Assembly (NCBI GenBank): GCA_027306995.1
Contig: DAHUXS010000002.1
Span: 49,104-113,103, forward strand
Length of the DNA: 64,000 bases
From: Lysobacter sp.
GTDB taxonomy: Bacteria; Pseudomonadota; Gammaproteobacteria; Xanthomonadales; Xanthomonadaceae
Direction: 5' to 3'
The position numbers and the translations under genes were made by a program. The notes under the pieces are model-generated. The model saw only the letters and a list, made by a program, of their open reading frames with translations. It ran no database searches and was not told the origin of the DNA. How positions within the stretch are numbered: the first letter of the stretch is position 1; each line of letters begins with the position of its first letter. This document shows positions 44,144-51,985 of the stretch, piece by piece.

Positions 44144-44524
44144 ATGGAGGCGTGCTTGGATTTTTCGGTCGAAGACAACACGGAAGTCGCCGTATGCCAC
44201 CTGGCAAGGCTTCACAAGAATCTTGGCGGGGATTATGAATCAGTCGTCGTGGCAGTCATGGCCGGGATCTGTCGACGCAACCCGGCCAGCGCCGATTTCT
44301 ACAACTATTTCCTGGGCAATCGCATCTGCAATTATCGCGATCTGGCGGCAGTGCAACTCAATGCATTGGCGGCCCCGCCGGGAACGCCGATACCGCAAAC
44401 GATCTCCGATTTCGGCGAAACCATTGAAAGAAGCCTGCGTGCGCAAGGTATCCCGGAAAAATTCATCTCCGGGAACAATGCCGAAGTGATGGAAGGCCTG
44501 GTCAGGGAATTGCAAAGAACGTAA
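44144..44524 (+). CDS. Small protein of unknown function divergent from the XRE regulator
   Basis: 126 residues from an ATG 9 nt after GGGGGAG; an in-frame ATG at 44060 would add 28 residues without ribosome-site support. No signal peptide or membrane helix. Mostly helical: [57 protein letters not shown] and a C-terminal [16 protein letters not shown]. Not recognised. The divergent XRE partner suggests it is repressed or is part of a small regulatory pair. Confidence 0.7.
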   Translation: MEACLDFSVEDNTEVAVCHLARLHKNLGGDYESVVVAVMAGICRRNPASADFYNYFLGNRICNYRDLAAVQLNALAAPPGTPIPQTISDFGETIERSLRAQGIPEKFISGNNAEVMEGLVRELQRT

Positions 44525-44597
44525 TTGCCGGGCCGCCAACCAATGCGTTGTGGGACAATGGACGGGCCCCGAGCCGCGGGCGCCCGCCGATGCCGCC

Positions 44598-46589
44598 ATG
44601 ACCAGCCCGACGCGCCGCGAACTCGCGAACGCCATCCGTTTCCTTGCCATTGATGCCGTCCAGGCCGCGAATTCCGGCCATCCCGGCATGCCGATGGGCA
44701 TGGCCGACATCGCCGAAGTGCTGTGGCGCGATCACTACGCGCACAACCCGGCCAATCCGAAGTGGTGGAACCGCGATCGCTTCGTGCTGAGCAACGGCCA
44801 CGGCTCGATGCTGCAGTACGCATTGCTGCACCTGACCGGCTACGACCTGTCGATCGACGACATCAAGAATTTCCGCCAGTTCGGATCGAAGACGCCGGGT
44901 CATCCGGAAAACTACGAGACGGCGGGCATCGAGACCACGACCGGTCCGCTCGGCCAGGGCTTCGCCAACGCGGTCGGCATGGCGCTCGCGGAAAAACTGC
45001 TGGCGCAACGCTTCAACCGCGAAGGCCACGACATCGTCGACCACCGCACCTGGGTGTTCATGGGCGACGGCTGCATGATGGAAGGCATCAGCCATGAAGC
45101 CGCGTCGCTGGCTGGCACCTGGAAGCTCAACAAGCTGGTCGCCTTCTGGGACGACAACCACATCAGCATCGACGGCGACACCCAGGGCTGGTTCACCGAC
45201 GACACGCCGGCGCGTTTCGAGGCCTACGGCTGGAAGGTGATCCGCGGCGTCAACGGCCAGGATCCGGTCGAAATCGAAACCGCGATCCAGACCGCGCTGG
45301 CAGTCAGTAACAAGCCGGTGCTGATCTGCTGCCGCACCACGATCGGTTTCGGTTCGCCGCACAAGGCCGGCAAGGAATCCAGCCACGGCGCACCGCTGGG
45401 CAAGGACGAAGTCGAAGCGACGCGCCAGGCGCTGGCGTGGCCGTATGCGCCGTTCGAAATTCCCGCCGACATCATGCAGGCCTGGGATGCGCACGCAGCC
45501 GGCGCCAAGCGCGAAACCGAGTGGAACACGGCATTCGCGGCCTATCGCGCGGCATTCCCGCAGGAAGCCGAAGAACTGACGCGCCGGATGACGGGCGTGT
45601 TGCCTTCCGACTTCAACGCGCTGGCCGATACCTATGCCGCCAAGCTGCAGGTCGAAGGCCCGGTCGTCGCCAGCCGCAAGGCCTCGCAGATGGCGATCGA
45701 AGCGTTCGCGCCGCACCTGCCGGAACTCGTCGGTGGCTCCGCCGATCTCGCGCACTCAAACCTGACGCTGTGGAGCGGCAGCAAGAGTGTTTCGACCAGC
45801 GACGCCAATGCCAACTACATCTATTCCGGCGTGCGCGAATTTGGCATGTCGGCGATCAGCAATGGCCTGGCGGTGCATGGCGGCTTCATTCCCTACGACG
45901 CCACCTTCCTCGTCTTCAGCGATTACGCGCGCAATGCCGTGCGCATGAGCGCGTTGATGGGCGCGCATGTGATTCACGTCTACACGCACGATTCCATTGG
46001 TCTCGGCGAAGACGGCCCGACCCACCAGCCGGTCGAGCACATGGCGTCGTTGCGCTACATCCCGCACAACGACCTGTGGCGTCCTTGCGATGCGGTCGAG
46101 TCGGCGGTGTCATGGCAGGCCGCGATCGAGCGCGCAGATGGTCCGAGCTGCCTGGTGTTCTCGCGCCAGAACCTGCCGCACCAGCAGCGTGATGCCACCC
46201 AGCTCGCCGCGATCCGTCGCGGTGGCTACATCCTGAAGGACAGCGTCGGCACGCCGGAGTTGATCCTGATTGCCACCGGTTCGGAAGTCGGCTTGGCGAT
46301 GGACGCCGCTGCCCAACTGGGCGAACGCGTGCGCGTGGTGTCGATGCCGAGCACCGACGTGTTCGATCGCCAGGACGCTGCCTACCGCGAGTCGGTGTTG
46401 CCGAATTCGGTGCGCAAGCGCGTCGCCATCGAAGCGGGCACTGCGGATTTCTGGCGCAAGTACGTCGGTCTCGACGGCGCGGTGATCGGCATGACTGGTT
46501 ACGGTGCCTCGGCGCCTGCGGAAGTGCTGTTCAAGCACTTCGGCTTCACTGTCGACCACGTGGTCGAAGTGGCGAAATCGCTGGCCTGA
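44598..46589 (+). CDS. tkt: Transketolase
   Basis: 663 residues, the same length as E. coli TktA; thiamine-diphosphate enzyme transferring two-carbon units in the pentose phosphate pathway. The start is the ATG reading [15 protein letters not shown]; 16 open codons upstream are not conserved. Motifs: [39 protein letters not shown], the ThDP/Mg motif [18 protein letters not shown] with [37 protein letters not shown], and the Pyr-domain Glu in [12 protein letters not shown]. It begins the tkt-(glucan locus)-gap-pgk-pyk block. Confidence 0.97.
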   Translation: MTSPTRRELANAIRFLAIDAVQAANSGHPGMPMGMADIAEVLWRDHYAHNPANPKWWNRDRFVLSNGHGSMLQYALLHLTGYDLSIDDIKNFRQFGSKTPGHPENYETAGIETTTGPLGQGFANAVGMALAEKLLAQRFNREGHDIVDHRTWVFMGDGCMMEGISHEAASLAGTWKLNKLVAFWDDNHISIDGDTQGWFTDDTPARFEAYGWKVIRGVNGQDPVEIETAIQTALAVSNKPVLICCRTTIGFGSPHKAGKESSHGAPLGKDEVEATRQALAWPYAPFEIPADIMQAWDAHAAGAKRETEWNTAFAAYRAAFPQEAEELTRRMTGVLPSDFNALADTYAAKLQVEGPVVASRKASQMAIEAFAPHLPELVGGSADLAHSNLTLWSGSKSVSTSDANANYIYSGVREFGMSAISNGLAVHGGFIPYDATFLVFSDYARNAVRMSALMGAHVIHVYTHDSIGLGEDGPTHQPVEHMASLRYIPHNDLWRPCDAVESAVSWQAAIERADGPSCLVFSRQNLPHQQRDATQLAAIRRGGYILKDSVGTPELILIATGSEVGLAMDAAAQLGERVRVVSMPSTDVFDRQDAAYRESVLPNSVRKRVAIEAGTADFWRKYVGLDGAVIGMTGYGASAPAEVLFKHFGFTVDHVVEVAKSLA

Positions 46590-46601
46590 TCCGGTGCGGT
46601 T

Positions 46602-47627
46602 TCAGCGCCTGCGGGAATTGGCAGGCGCCGGACCAACGGATTCACGCTGGATGAGCCGATAGTCGATTCGCTCCATCGCACCGGCTTTCGGGTCGCGAAT
46701 GCGTTCGATCAACTGCAGCGTGGTGATGCGTGCCATTTCCGTGATCGGCTGCTGCACCGTGGTGAGTGCGGGCAGGATCTGGCCGGCGACCGGCGTGTCA
46801 TCGAAACCACAGACCGAGAGGTCGCGGGGAACGCACAACCCCAGTTCGGCGGCGGCGCGCAGCACACCGGCGGCTGTGTCGTCGTTGGCGGCGAAAATGG
46901 CGGTCGGCGGTTGCTTCAGCGCCAGAAGTTTGCGCGCGCCTTGCACGCCGGATTCGAACAGGAATTCGCCATCCACCACCAGCGATGGATCGTAAGGCAA
47001 TCCGGCGTCCCTCAGGGCCTGCTTGTATCCGACCAGTCGCCATTCGCGCGCACCGTGGCCACGCGCGCCACGGATATGGCCGATGCGCCGGTGGCCGAGT
47101 CTTGCGAGTGCCAGCACAAGGTCGCGGGCGGCGGCCGCATCGTCGATATAGGCGCCGATCCGGGCCTTGCGATCATGCGGAGACAGACAGGCATAAGGGA
47201 GCCGGCGACGATTCAAGGCGGCCACGACCACCGGATCGTCCGTGAGCGGTGGTGTTAGCACGACACCATCGGGGTGGGCATGCACGAAGATTTCGTCGAT
47301 GTCGCGAGGACTGGTGATCGGCGACAGCACCAGGTTGTAGTGATGCGAACGCGATGCCGCGAGTACGCCGCTCACGACATCCATCAGGTAATTGCGAGAA
47401 GGATTGTTGTAGGCCAGCACGATTTCGTACGAGCGCTGGCCTGCCAGGCGGCGCGCCGAAGGGTCGGGTCGATAGTTGAGTTTTTCCATCGCGGTCACCA
47501 CGCGGGTGCGCGTTCCTTCCCGCACGCTGGGTTCCCCGTTTATGACGCGCGAGACGGTCTTCATCGACACGCCTGCGGCTGCGGCGACGTCCTCGATTCT
47601 TGCGCGAATAGGGGTTCCCTGGGCCAA
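46602..47627 (-). CDS. LacI-family transcriptional repressor of the glucan locus
   Basis: 341 residues. The HTH (RIEDVAAAAGVSMKTVSRVI) and hinge (YRPDPSARRLAGQRSY) are canonical. The periplasmic-binding-protein-like sensor domain (about 65-335) includes SVCGFDDTPVAGQILPALT, as in sugar-responsive LacI members. The start is a TTG: an in-frame stop lies four codons upstream and no ATG precedes the HTH. It is downstream of GH30 on the same strand, 38 nt apart, so the repressor is probably cotranscribed with an enzyme gene it controls. The likely operator is the perfect palindrome at 49175-49188. Confidence 0.92.
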   Translation of the reverse strand: MAQGTPIRARIEDVAAAAGVSMKTVSRVINGEPSVREGTRTRVVTAMEKLNYRPDPSARRLAGQRSYEIVLAYNNPSRNYLMDVVSGVLAASRSHHYNLVLSPITSPRDIDEIFVHAHPDGVVLTPPLTDDPVVVAALNRRRLPYACLSPHDRKARIGAYIDDAAAARDLVLALARLGHRRIGHIRGARGHGAREWRLVGYKQALRDAGLPYDPSLVVDGEFLFESGVQGARKLLALKQPPTAIFAANDDTAAGVLRAAAELGLCVPRDLSVCGFDDTPVAGQILPALTTVQQPITEMARITTLQLIERIRDPKAGAMERIDYRLIQRESVGPAPANSRRR

Positions 47628-47665
47628 ATCGAGTCATCGTCGCCTGAACGGGACGGATTCTGCCA

Positions 47666-49054
47666 CTAATGCCTCGTGTCTTGCCATTGCAGTGTCGCGA
47701 CACTGCGCGCAGGCATTTTCCAGCGCAGGCAAGTGGCGCCGTCGCACAAGCTGACTGTGCGCGGGTTGCGCGTGGTGTTTGCGGCCACCATCACCCGGCT
47801 GCCATCGGGATTCAGTACCACTACATGGTCGACGGCGGCACCGTCGCTGGCGATGCGCACTGCGCCGGCACGGATGAAGCGGCTGGCATGCGCCAGTGCC
47901 CAGGCGTCATCGGTCGGCGTGAAGCGACCATCAGGATGCACGGTGATGATGCCGCGACAATTGCCGCAGCCGCCAAGATGCGGTCCGGCGTGATCGTCCA
48001 GCGCCAGATTCCAGAACAGCACGCCGCGCGCCCAGTTGCGCAGCGGACCGATGACCAGGCTGCTGGTCTGCCCGCTGATGCCGTTGCTGCGGACCGGTTC
48101 CCAATCGCCGCCCGAACACTCGGTGAGATAGGCATCGAGCTTCGGATAGCGGTCGTGTACCTTGCTTTGGGCGTCGACCGTTCCGCCATAGCAATGCCAG
48201 GCGATGCCGCGTACGTAGCGTGCAGCTGCTGGGTTGGACAGGACTGCGAGCGGTTCGTCGGGCTTGTCCCAGTTGTGGTCCCATTCGAGGATCTGCACGG
48301 AAGAGGACAGGCGTGGTCCCAATGCAGCGATGACCGCTGCACGCTGGGTGGCGGATAGGCGCATGCCGGGATAATCGCCGGGCTCGAAAGAGGGTTCGTT
48401 CTGGATCGTCAAGGCGAATAGCGGAACGCCCGCGGACTCCATGTCGTGGGCAAAACGCGCCAGATAGGCTGCGAATGCATCGACGTATTGCGGGCGCAGG
48501 CTGCCTTTGATCAGGCTGTTGCTGTCTTTCATCCAGCCCGGTGCGCTCCAAGGTGATGCCATCACCTGCAGTTGCGGATTCAGTGCGCGCGCCTGCCGCA
48601 ACAACGGAATGACGGTGTCGCGTACATGGTCGAAGCGATAGTGCCGCAGTTCGGGATCGGGTTGGTCGCCGGGCGGGTCGTCCAGGGAATAGTGGGCGGT
48701 CGAGAAATCCGAAGCGCCAATCGGGATGCGCGTGAAGTCGAAACCGAGGCCGCCATCGTTACGTGAGAACAGGTAATGCATCGCTGCACGTCGTTGCTCC
48801 ACCGGCATGCCCAGCAACAATGACGATGAGGCATCGGTCATGGCGGCGCCGAAGCCGACGATCGATTGCATGCGGTGGGCGGAATCGATGCGGATATCGG
48901 GATGTGCAATGGGCCCGACCAAACGACGCACACTGACGGGTTGCAACTGCATGCGATGGTCGTCAGTGGTGATCCAAGCCTTGGCGTGCGTGGCGGCGTG
49001 CAACGACGTGCAGTACAGAGAGATGAACAACGATGCGATCCATCCGAATCGCAT
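47666..49054 (-). CDS. Glycoside hydrolase family 30 enzyme (glucosylceramidase/beta-1,6-glucanase type)
   Basis: 462 residues from the chosen ATG, which opens a signal peptide (RFGWIASLFISLYCTSLHAA). An in-frame ATG at 49120 would add 22 residues before it, and neither start has a strong ribosome site. The GH30 barrel has FGAAMTDASSSLLL, FTRIPIGASDFS, ASPWSAPGWMKDSNSL, the acid/base Glu in FALTIQNEPSFEPG and the nucleophile Glu in LDAYLTECSGGDW, so catalysis should be intact. A C-terminal beta side domain follows (VVVLNPDGSRVMVAANTT). By family it cleaves beta-glucosidic bonds; beta-1,6-glucan is the favoured guess for a bacterial GH30 beside GH3. Confidence 0.92.
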   Translation of the reverse strand: MRFGWIASLFISLYCTSLHAATHAKAWITTDDHRMQLQPVSVRRLVGPIAHPDIRIDSAHRMQSIVGFGAAMTDASSSLLLGMPVEQRRAAMHYLFSRNDGGLGFDFTRIPIGASDFSTAHYSLDDPPGDQPDPELRHYRFDHVRDTVIPLLRQARALNPQLQVMASPWSAPGWMKDSNSLIKGSLRPQYVDAFAAYLARFAHDMESAGVPLFALTIQNEPSFEPGDYPGMRLSATQRAAVIAALGPRLSSSVQILEWDHNWDKPDEPLAVLSNPAAARYVRGIAWHCYGGTVDAQSKVHDRYPKLDAYLTECSGGDWEPVRSNGISGQTSSLVIGPLRNWARGVLFWNLALDDHAGPHLGGCGNCRGIITVHPDGRFTPTDDAWALAHASRFIRAGAVRIASDGAAVDHVVVLNPDGSRVMVAANTTRNPRTVSLCDGATCLRWKMPARSVATLQWQDTRH

Positions 49055-49149
49055 GCTTGCACGGATGTTGCAACGCAACGCGAAAAAACGATGAATGCTG
49101 TGAATCGAATGTCGAGTCATGGGCCTGCGCATTGTTGCAGTGGAAATTG

Positions 49150-49178
49150 TTGACATTCCATTAATGCTCCGTTATGAC
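49150..49178 (+). promoter_or_regulatory. Sigma70 promoter of the TonB receptor-GH3 operon
   Basis: A perfect TTGACA (49150-49155), 17-nt spacer, and TATGAC (49173-49178). The predicted start of transcription near 49185 leaves a leader of about 27 nt before the receptor ATG. The -10 overlaps the operator palindrome. Confidence 0.7.
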
Positions 49179-49189
49179 AGCGCTGTCAA
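49160..49189 (-). promoter_or_regulatory. Sigma70 promoter of the GH30-lacI operon
   Basis: On the minus strand a perfect TTGACA (49189-49184) is followed after 18 nt by ATTAAT (49165-49160). Its -35 lies inside the same palindrome used by the rightward promoter. Confidence 0.6.
49175..49188. promoter_or_regulatory. LacI-type operator palindrome
   Basis: TGACAGCGCTGTCA is a perfect 14-bp palindrome with the central CG step typical of LacI-family sites. It resembles the AGCGCT-centred boxes known from xanthomonad carbohydrate loci. Its position over the -10 of one promoter and the -35 of the other predicts repression of both arms. Confidence 0.75.
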
Positions 49190-49211
49190 TTTCTGATGCC
49201 GAGGTCGTTCA

Positions 49212-51977
49212 ATGCCATGTGATGCCCGTTCGATGCGTCGTCCCAATCGTCTTCGCCACGCGCCGCTGGCGGTCGCCTGTCTGTTCGTGTTGGGAGCCGG
49301 AGCCGCTCATGCCCAGAGCACCGATGCGTCCGCGCAGCAATCATCGGCGACGAATGCGACCAAGGACCAGAACCAGCTCGGCAGCGTCACTGTGACCGGC
49401 ATCCGCGGCAGCATGGAAAAGTCGGTGAAGAAAAAGGAGCAGTCGAACTCGATCGTGGAAGTGGTGAGTGCCGAAGACATCGGCAAGCTGCCAGACGTTT
49501 CGATCGCCGAATCGATCGCGCGCCTGCCTGGCGTCACTTCGCAACGCGTCGACGGCCGTGGCCAGGTCATCAACATCCGCGGCATGTCGCCCGACTTCAG
49601 CACCACGTTGTTGAACGGACGCGAGATCGTCAGCACCGGCGACAGCCGCAGCGTGGAATACGATCAATTCCCCGCGGAGTTGATGAATGGCGTGGTCGTC
49701 TACAAGACGCCGGATGCTGGACTGGTCGGCCAGGGCCTGGCTGGTACCGTCGATCTGCAGGCGATCCGGCCGCTGCAATTCGGAAAGCGCCGCATCGTGC
49801 TCAACGCTTCGGGCGAACGTAATTCTTTCGGCAAGCTGACACCGGGCGCCAAGGCGAATGGCTATCGCGTGAGCGCGTCCTACGTTGACCAGTTCTTCAA
49901 CAACACCCTCGGTGTCGCCGTCGGCATCGCGCGCATCGATTCTCCCTACGAGGAGAAACACTACAAGGCGTGGTGGTGGGGTGGATCGGAAGACTGGTTC
50001 CCGAGCGGGCATGGCAAGCCCGATGGCGCGATCGCGCTGCAGGGTGCGGAAAGCTGGGTGAAGACGCACGAACTCAAGCGCACCGGCGTGATGGGCGTGC
50101 TGGAATTCCGCCCCAACAAATCGTTCCACAGCGTGCTCGACCTGTACTACTCGAAGTTCGACCAGAACGAGCTGATGCGCGGCGCGATGTGGGCCAACGA
50201 TCCTTGGACAAATGGCGGCAACGTCACGTATTCCGGTGTTCAGACCACCAACGTCAATGGAGGCCAGTTCGTCACCGGCGGCACCTTGAACAACGTCGCC
50301 CCCGTGGTGCGCAACGACAACAACACCCGTGGCGATACCGTCGCGGCGATCGGCTGGAACAACACCTTCACGCTCGATCCGTGGACCGCGACCGTCGACA
50401 TGAGTTGGTCGCGCGCGCGTCGCAACCAGTCCCAACTCGAAACCTACGCGGGCTACGCGACCGGTCAGACGATCGGCTTCAATGTCCCGCTGTACCCGCA
50501 ATTCGCGCAATTCTCGACGCCCGATTTCACCAATCCCGCGAATGTCCTGCTCAGCGATCCGGCGGGGTGGGGCCATGACGGGCGCCTGGAGAATTCCAAG
50601 CAGGAAGACAAGATGCGTGCGCTGCGCTTGAACCTCGATCGCGCGCTCGATTCGAAGTTCCTGAGCCACTGGTCGTTTGGCGTCGACCTCAACCGCCGCG
50701 AGAAGGACAAGAGCTCGCTGGTTTATTTCGCTGATCTCAAGAACGGCGCGACCGGTGCGGCGCTGAACGCATCGGACGTGCTGGGCTCGACGTCGCTGGG
50801 ATTCGACGGTATCGGCGGCGTACTCAGCTACGATCCGCGTTCGTTGCTCGGCAAGTACTACAACGTGATGCTCAACATGAGCGACGACGACGTCAAGAAG
50901 GATTTCAACGTCATCGAAAACATCACCACCGCATATACCCGGCTCGACATCGATGCCGACCTCGGCAGCCACGTCCACATGCGCGGCAATGCCGGTGTGC
51001 AGTGGATCAAGAGCGACCAGCAATCGACGGCATTCAACGTCAATAGTGGCGTTGCCGGTTCACAGACGCTGGGTACGCACTACTACGACATGTTGCCCAG
51101 CCTCAACCTGGTGTTCGACTTCGGCCACGGCTGGATCACCCGCTTCGGCGCGGGCAAGACCATTTCGCGTGCGCCGATCAACTATCTCAATGCGGCCAGC
51201 GGTGCTGGCGTGGACCTGACGACGCGGCAGTGGAGTGGCAATGGTGGCAATCCGTCGCTGCAACCATACCGGGCCGATGCATTCGACGTCTCGTTCGAAA
51301 AGTATTTCGGGCCAGCCAGCTATGTCGGCCTGGCCTTCTTCCACAAGAAACTCAATACCTATGTCTACCAGCAGGCGATCCCGAACTGGGATTTCAGTGG
51401 CTATTCCAACAGCAGTGGAGTGACACCGGTATCCAACCTGGGCACGTTCTACACCTGGGCAAATGGCAAGGGCGGTGAAATGAAGGGTGCGGAATTGAGC
51501 GCCGCGCTCAATTTCGGCCTGTTGCACCCGATGCTTGAAGGCTTTGGAGCGACGGTCAACGGCTCCTATACCAAGACCTCGATCAAGCCGAACGGACCCG
51601 ATTCCAGCGAAACCGATACCTTGCCCGGACTCTCGAAGATCGTCGCCAATGGCACCGTGTTCTACGAACGCCACGGGTTCTCGATCCGTCTGAGCGAACG
51701 CTATCGCAGTTCGTATCGCGGTGAATATTCGTACCTGTTCGGCAGCCGCTCGATCCTGCGTTCGCTGTCGGAACGTCAGTTGGACTTCCAGACCAGCTAC
51801 GAGTTCGGCGAGAACACCCGGCTGCATGGTCTGTCGATCCTGTTCCAGGTCAACAACCTCAACAACGCGCCTTACCGCACCGTCCAGGACAGCAACTTTC
51901 CCGGCGGCCTGATGGCGCCCCAGGAATACACGACCTACGGCCGGCAATACCTGCTCGGCCTGAGCTACAAGCTCTGA
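49212..51977 (+). CDS. TonB-dependent outer-membrane receptor (carbohydrate-type)
   Basis: 921 residues. The ATG at 49212 follows GAGG by 7 nt. A signal peptide (... GAAHAQ, about 1-35) precedes a plug domain with GSVTVTGIRGSMEKSVKKKE and DVSIAESIARLPGVTSQRV, followed by INIRGMSPDF. This is the arrangement of Xanthomonas/Caulobacter-type receptors for oligosaccharides. The barrel includes GKTISRAPINYLNAASG and ends YLLGLSYKL, the aromatic/hydrophobic C-terminal residues of outer-membrane proteins. It is the first gene of the receptor-GH3 operon, with GH3 starting 8 nt after its stop. Confidence 0.95.
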   Translation: MPCDARSMRRPNRLRHAPLAVACLFVLGAGAAHAQSTDASAQQSSATNATKDQNQLGSVTVTGIRGSMEKSVKKKEQSNSIVEVVSAEDIGKLPDVSIAESIARLPGVTSQRVDGRGQVINIRGMSPDFSTTLLNGREIVSTGDSRSVEYDQFPAELMNGVVVYKTPDAGLVGQGLAGTVDLQAIRPLQFGKRRIVLNASGERNSFGKLTPGAKANGYRVSASYVDQFFNNTLGVAVGIARIDSPYEEKHYKAWWWGGSEDWFPSGHGKPDGAIALQGAESWVKTHELKRTGVMGVLEFRPNKSFHSVLDLYYSKFDQNELMRGAMWANDPWTNGGNVTYSGVQTTNVNGGQFVTGGTLNNVAPVVRNDNNTRGDTVAAIGWNNTFTLDPWTATVDMSWSRARRNQSQLETYAGYATGQTIGFNVPLYPQFAQFSTPDFTNPANVLLSDPAGWGHDGRLENSKQEDKMRALRLNLDRALDSKFLSHWSFGVDLNRREKDKSSLVYFADLKNGATGAALNASDVLGSTSLGFDGIGGVLSYDPRSLLGKYYNVMLNMSDDDVKKDFNVIENITTAYTRLDIDADLGSHVHMRGNAGVQWIKSDQQSTAFNVNSGVAGSQTLGTHYYDMLPSLNLVFDFGHGWITRFGAGKTISRAPINYLNAASGAGVDLTTRQWSGNGGNPSLQPYRADAFDVSFEKYFGPASYVGLAFFHKKLNTYVYQQAIPNWDFSGYSNSSGVTPVSNLGTFYTWANGKGGEMKGAELSAALNFGLLHPMLEGFGATVNGSYTKTSIKPNGPDSSETDTLPGLSKIVANGTVFYERHGFSIRLSERYRSSYRGEYSYLFGSRSILRSLSERQLDFQTSYEFGENTRLHGLSILFQVNNLNNAPYRTVQDSNFPGGLMAPQEYTTYGRQYLLGLSYKL

Positions 51978-51985
51978 GGCCGGGG

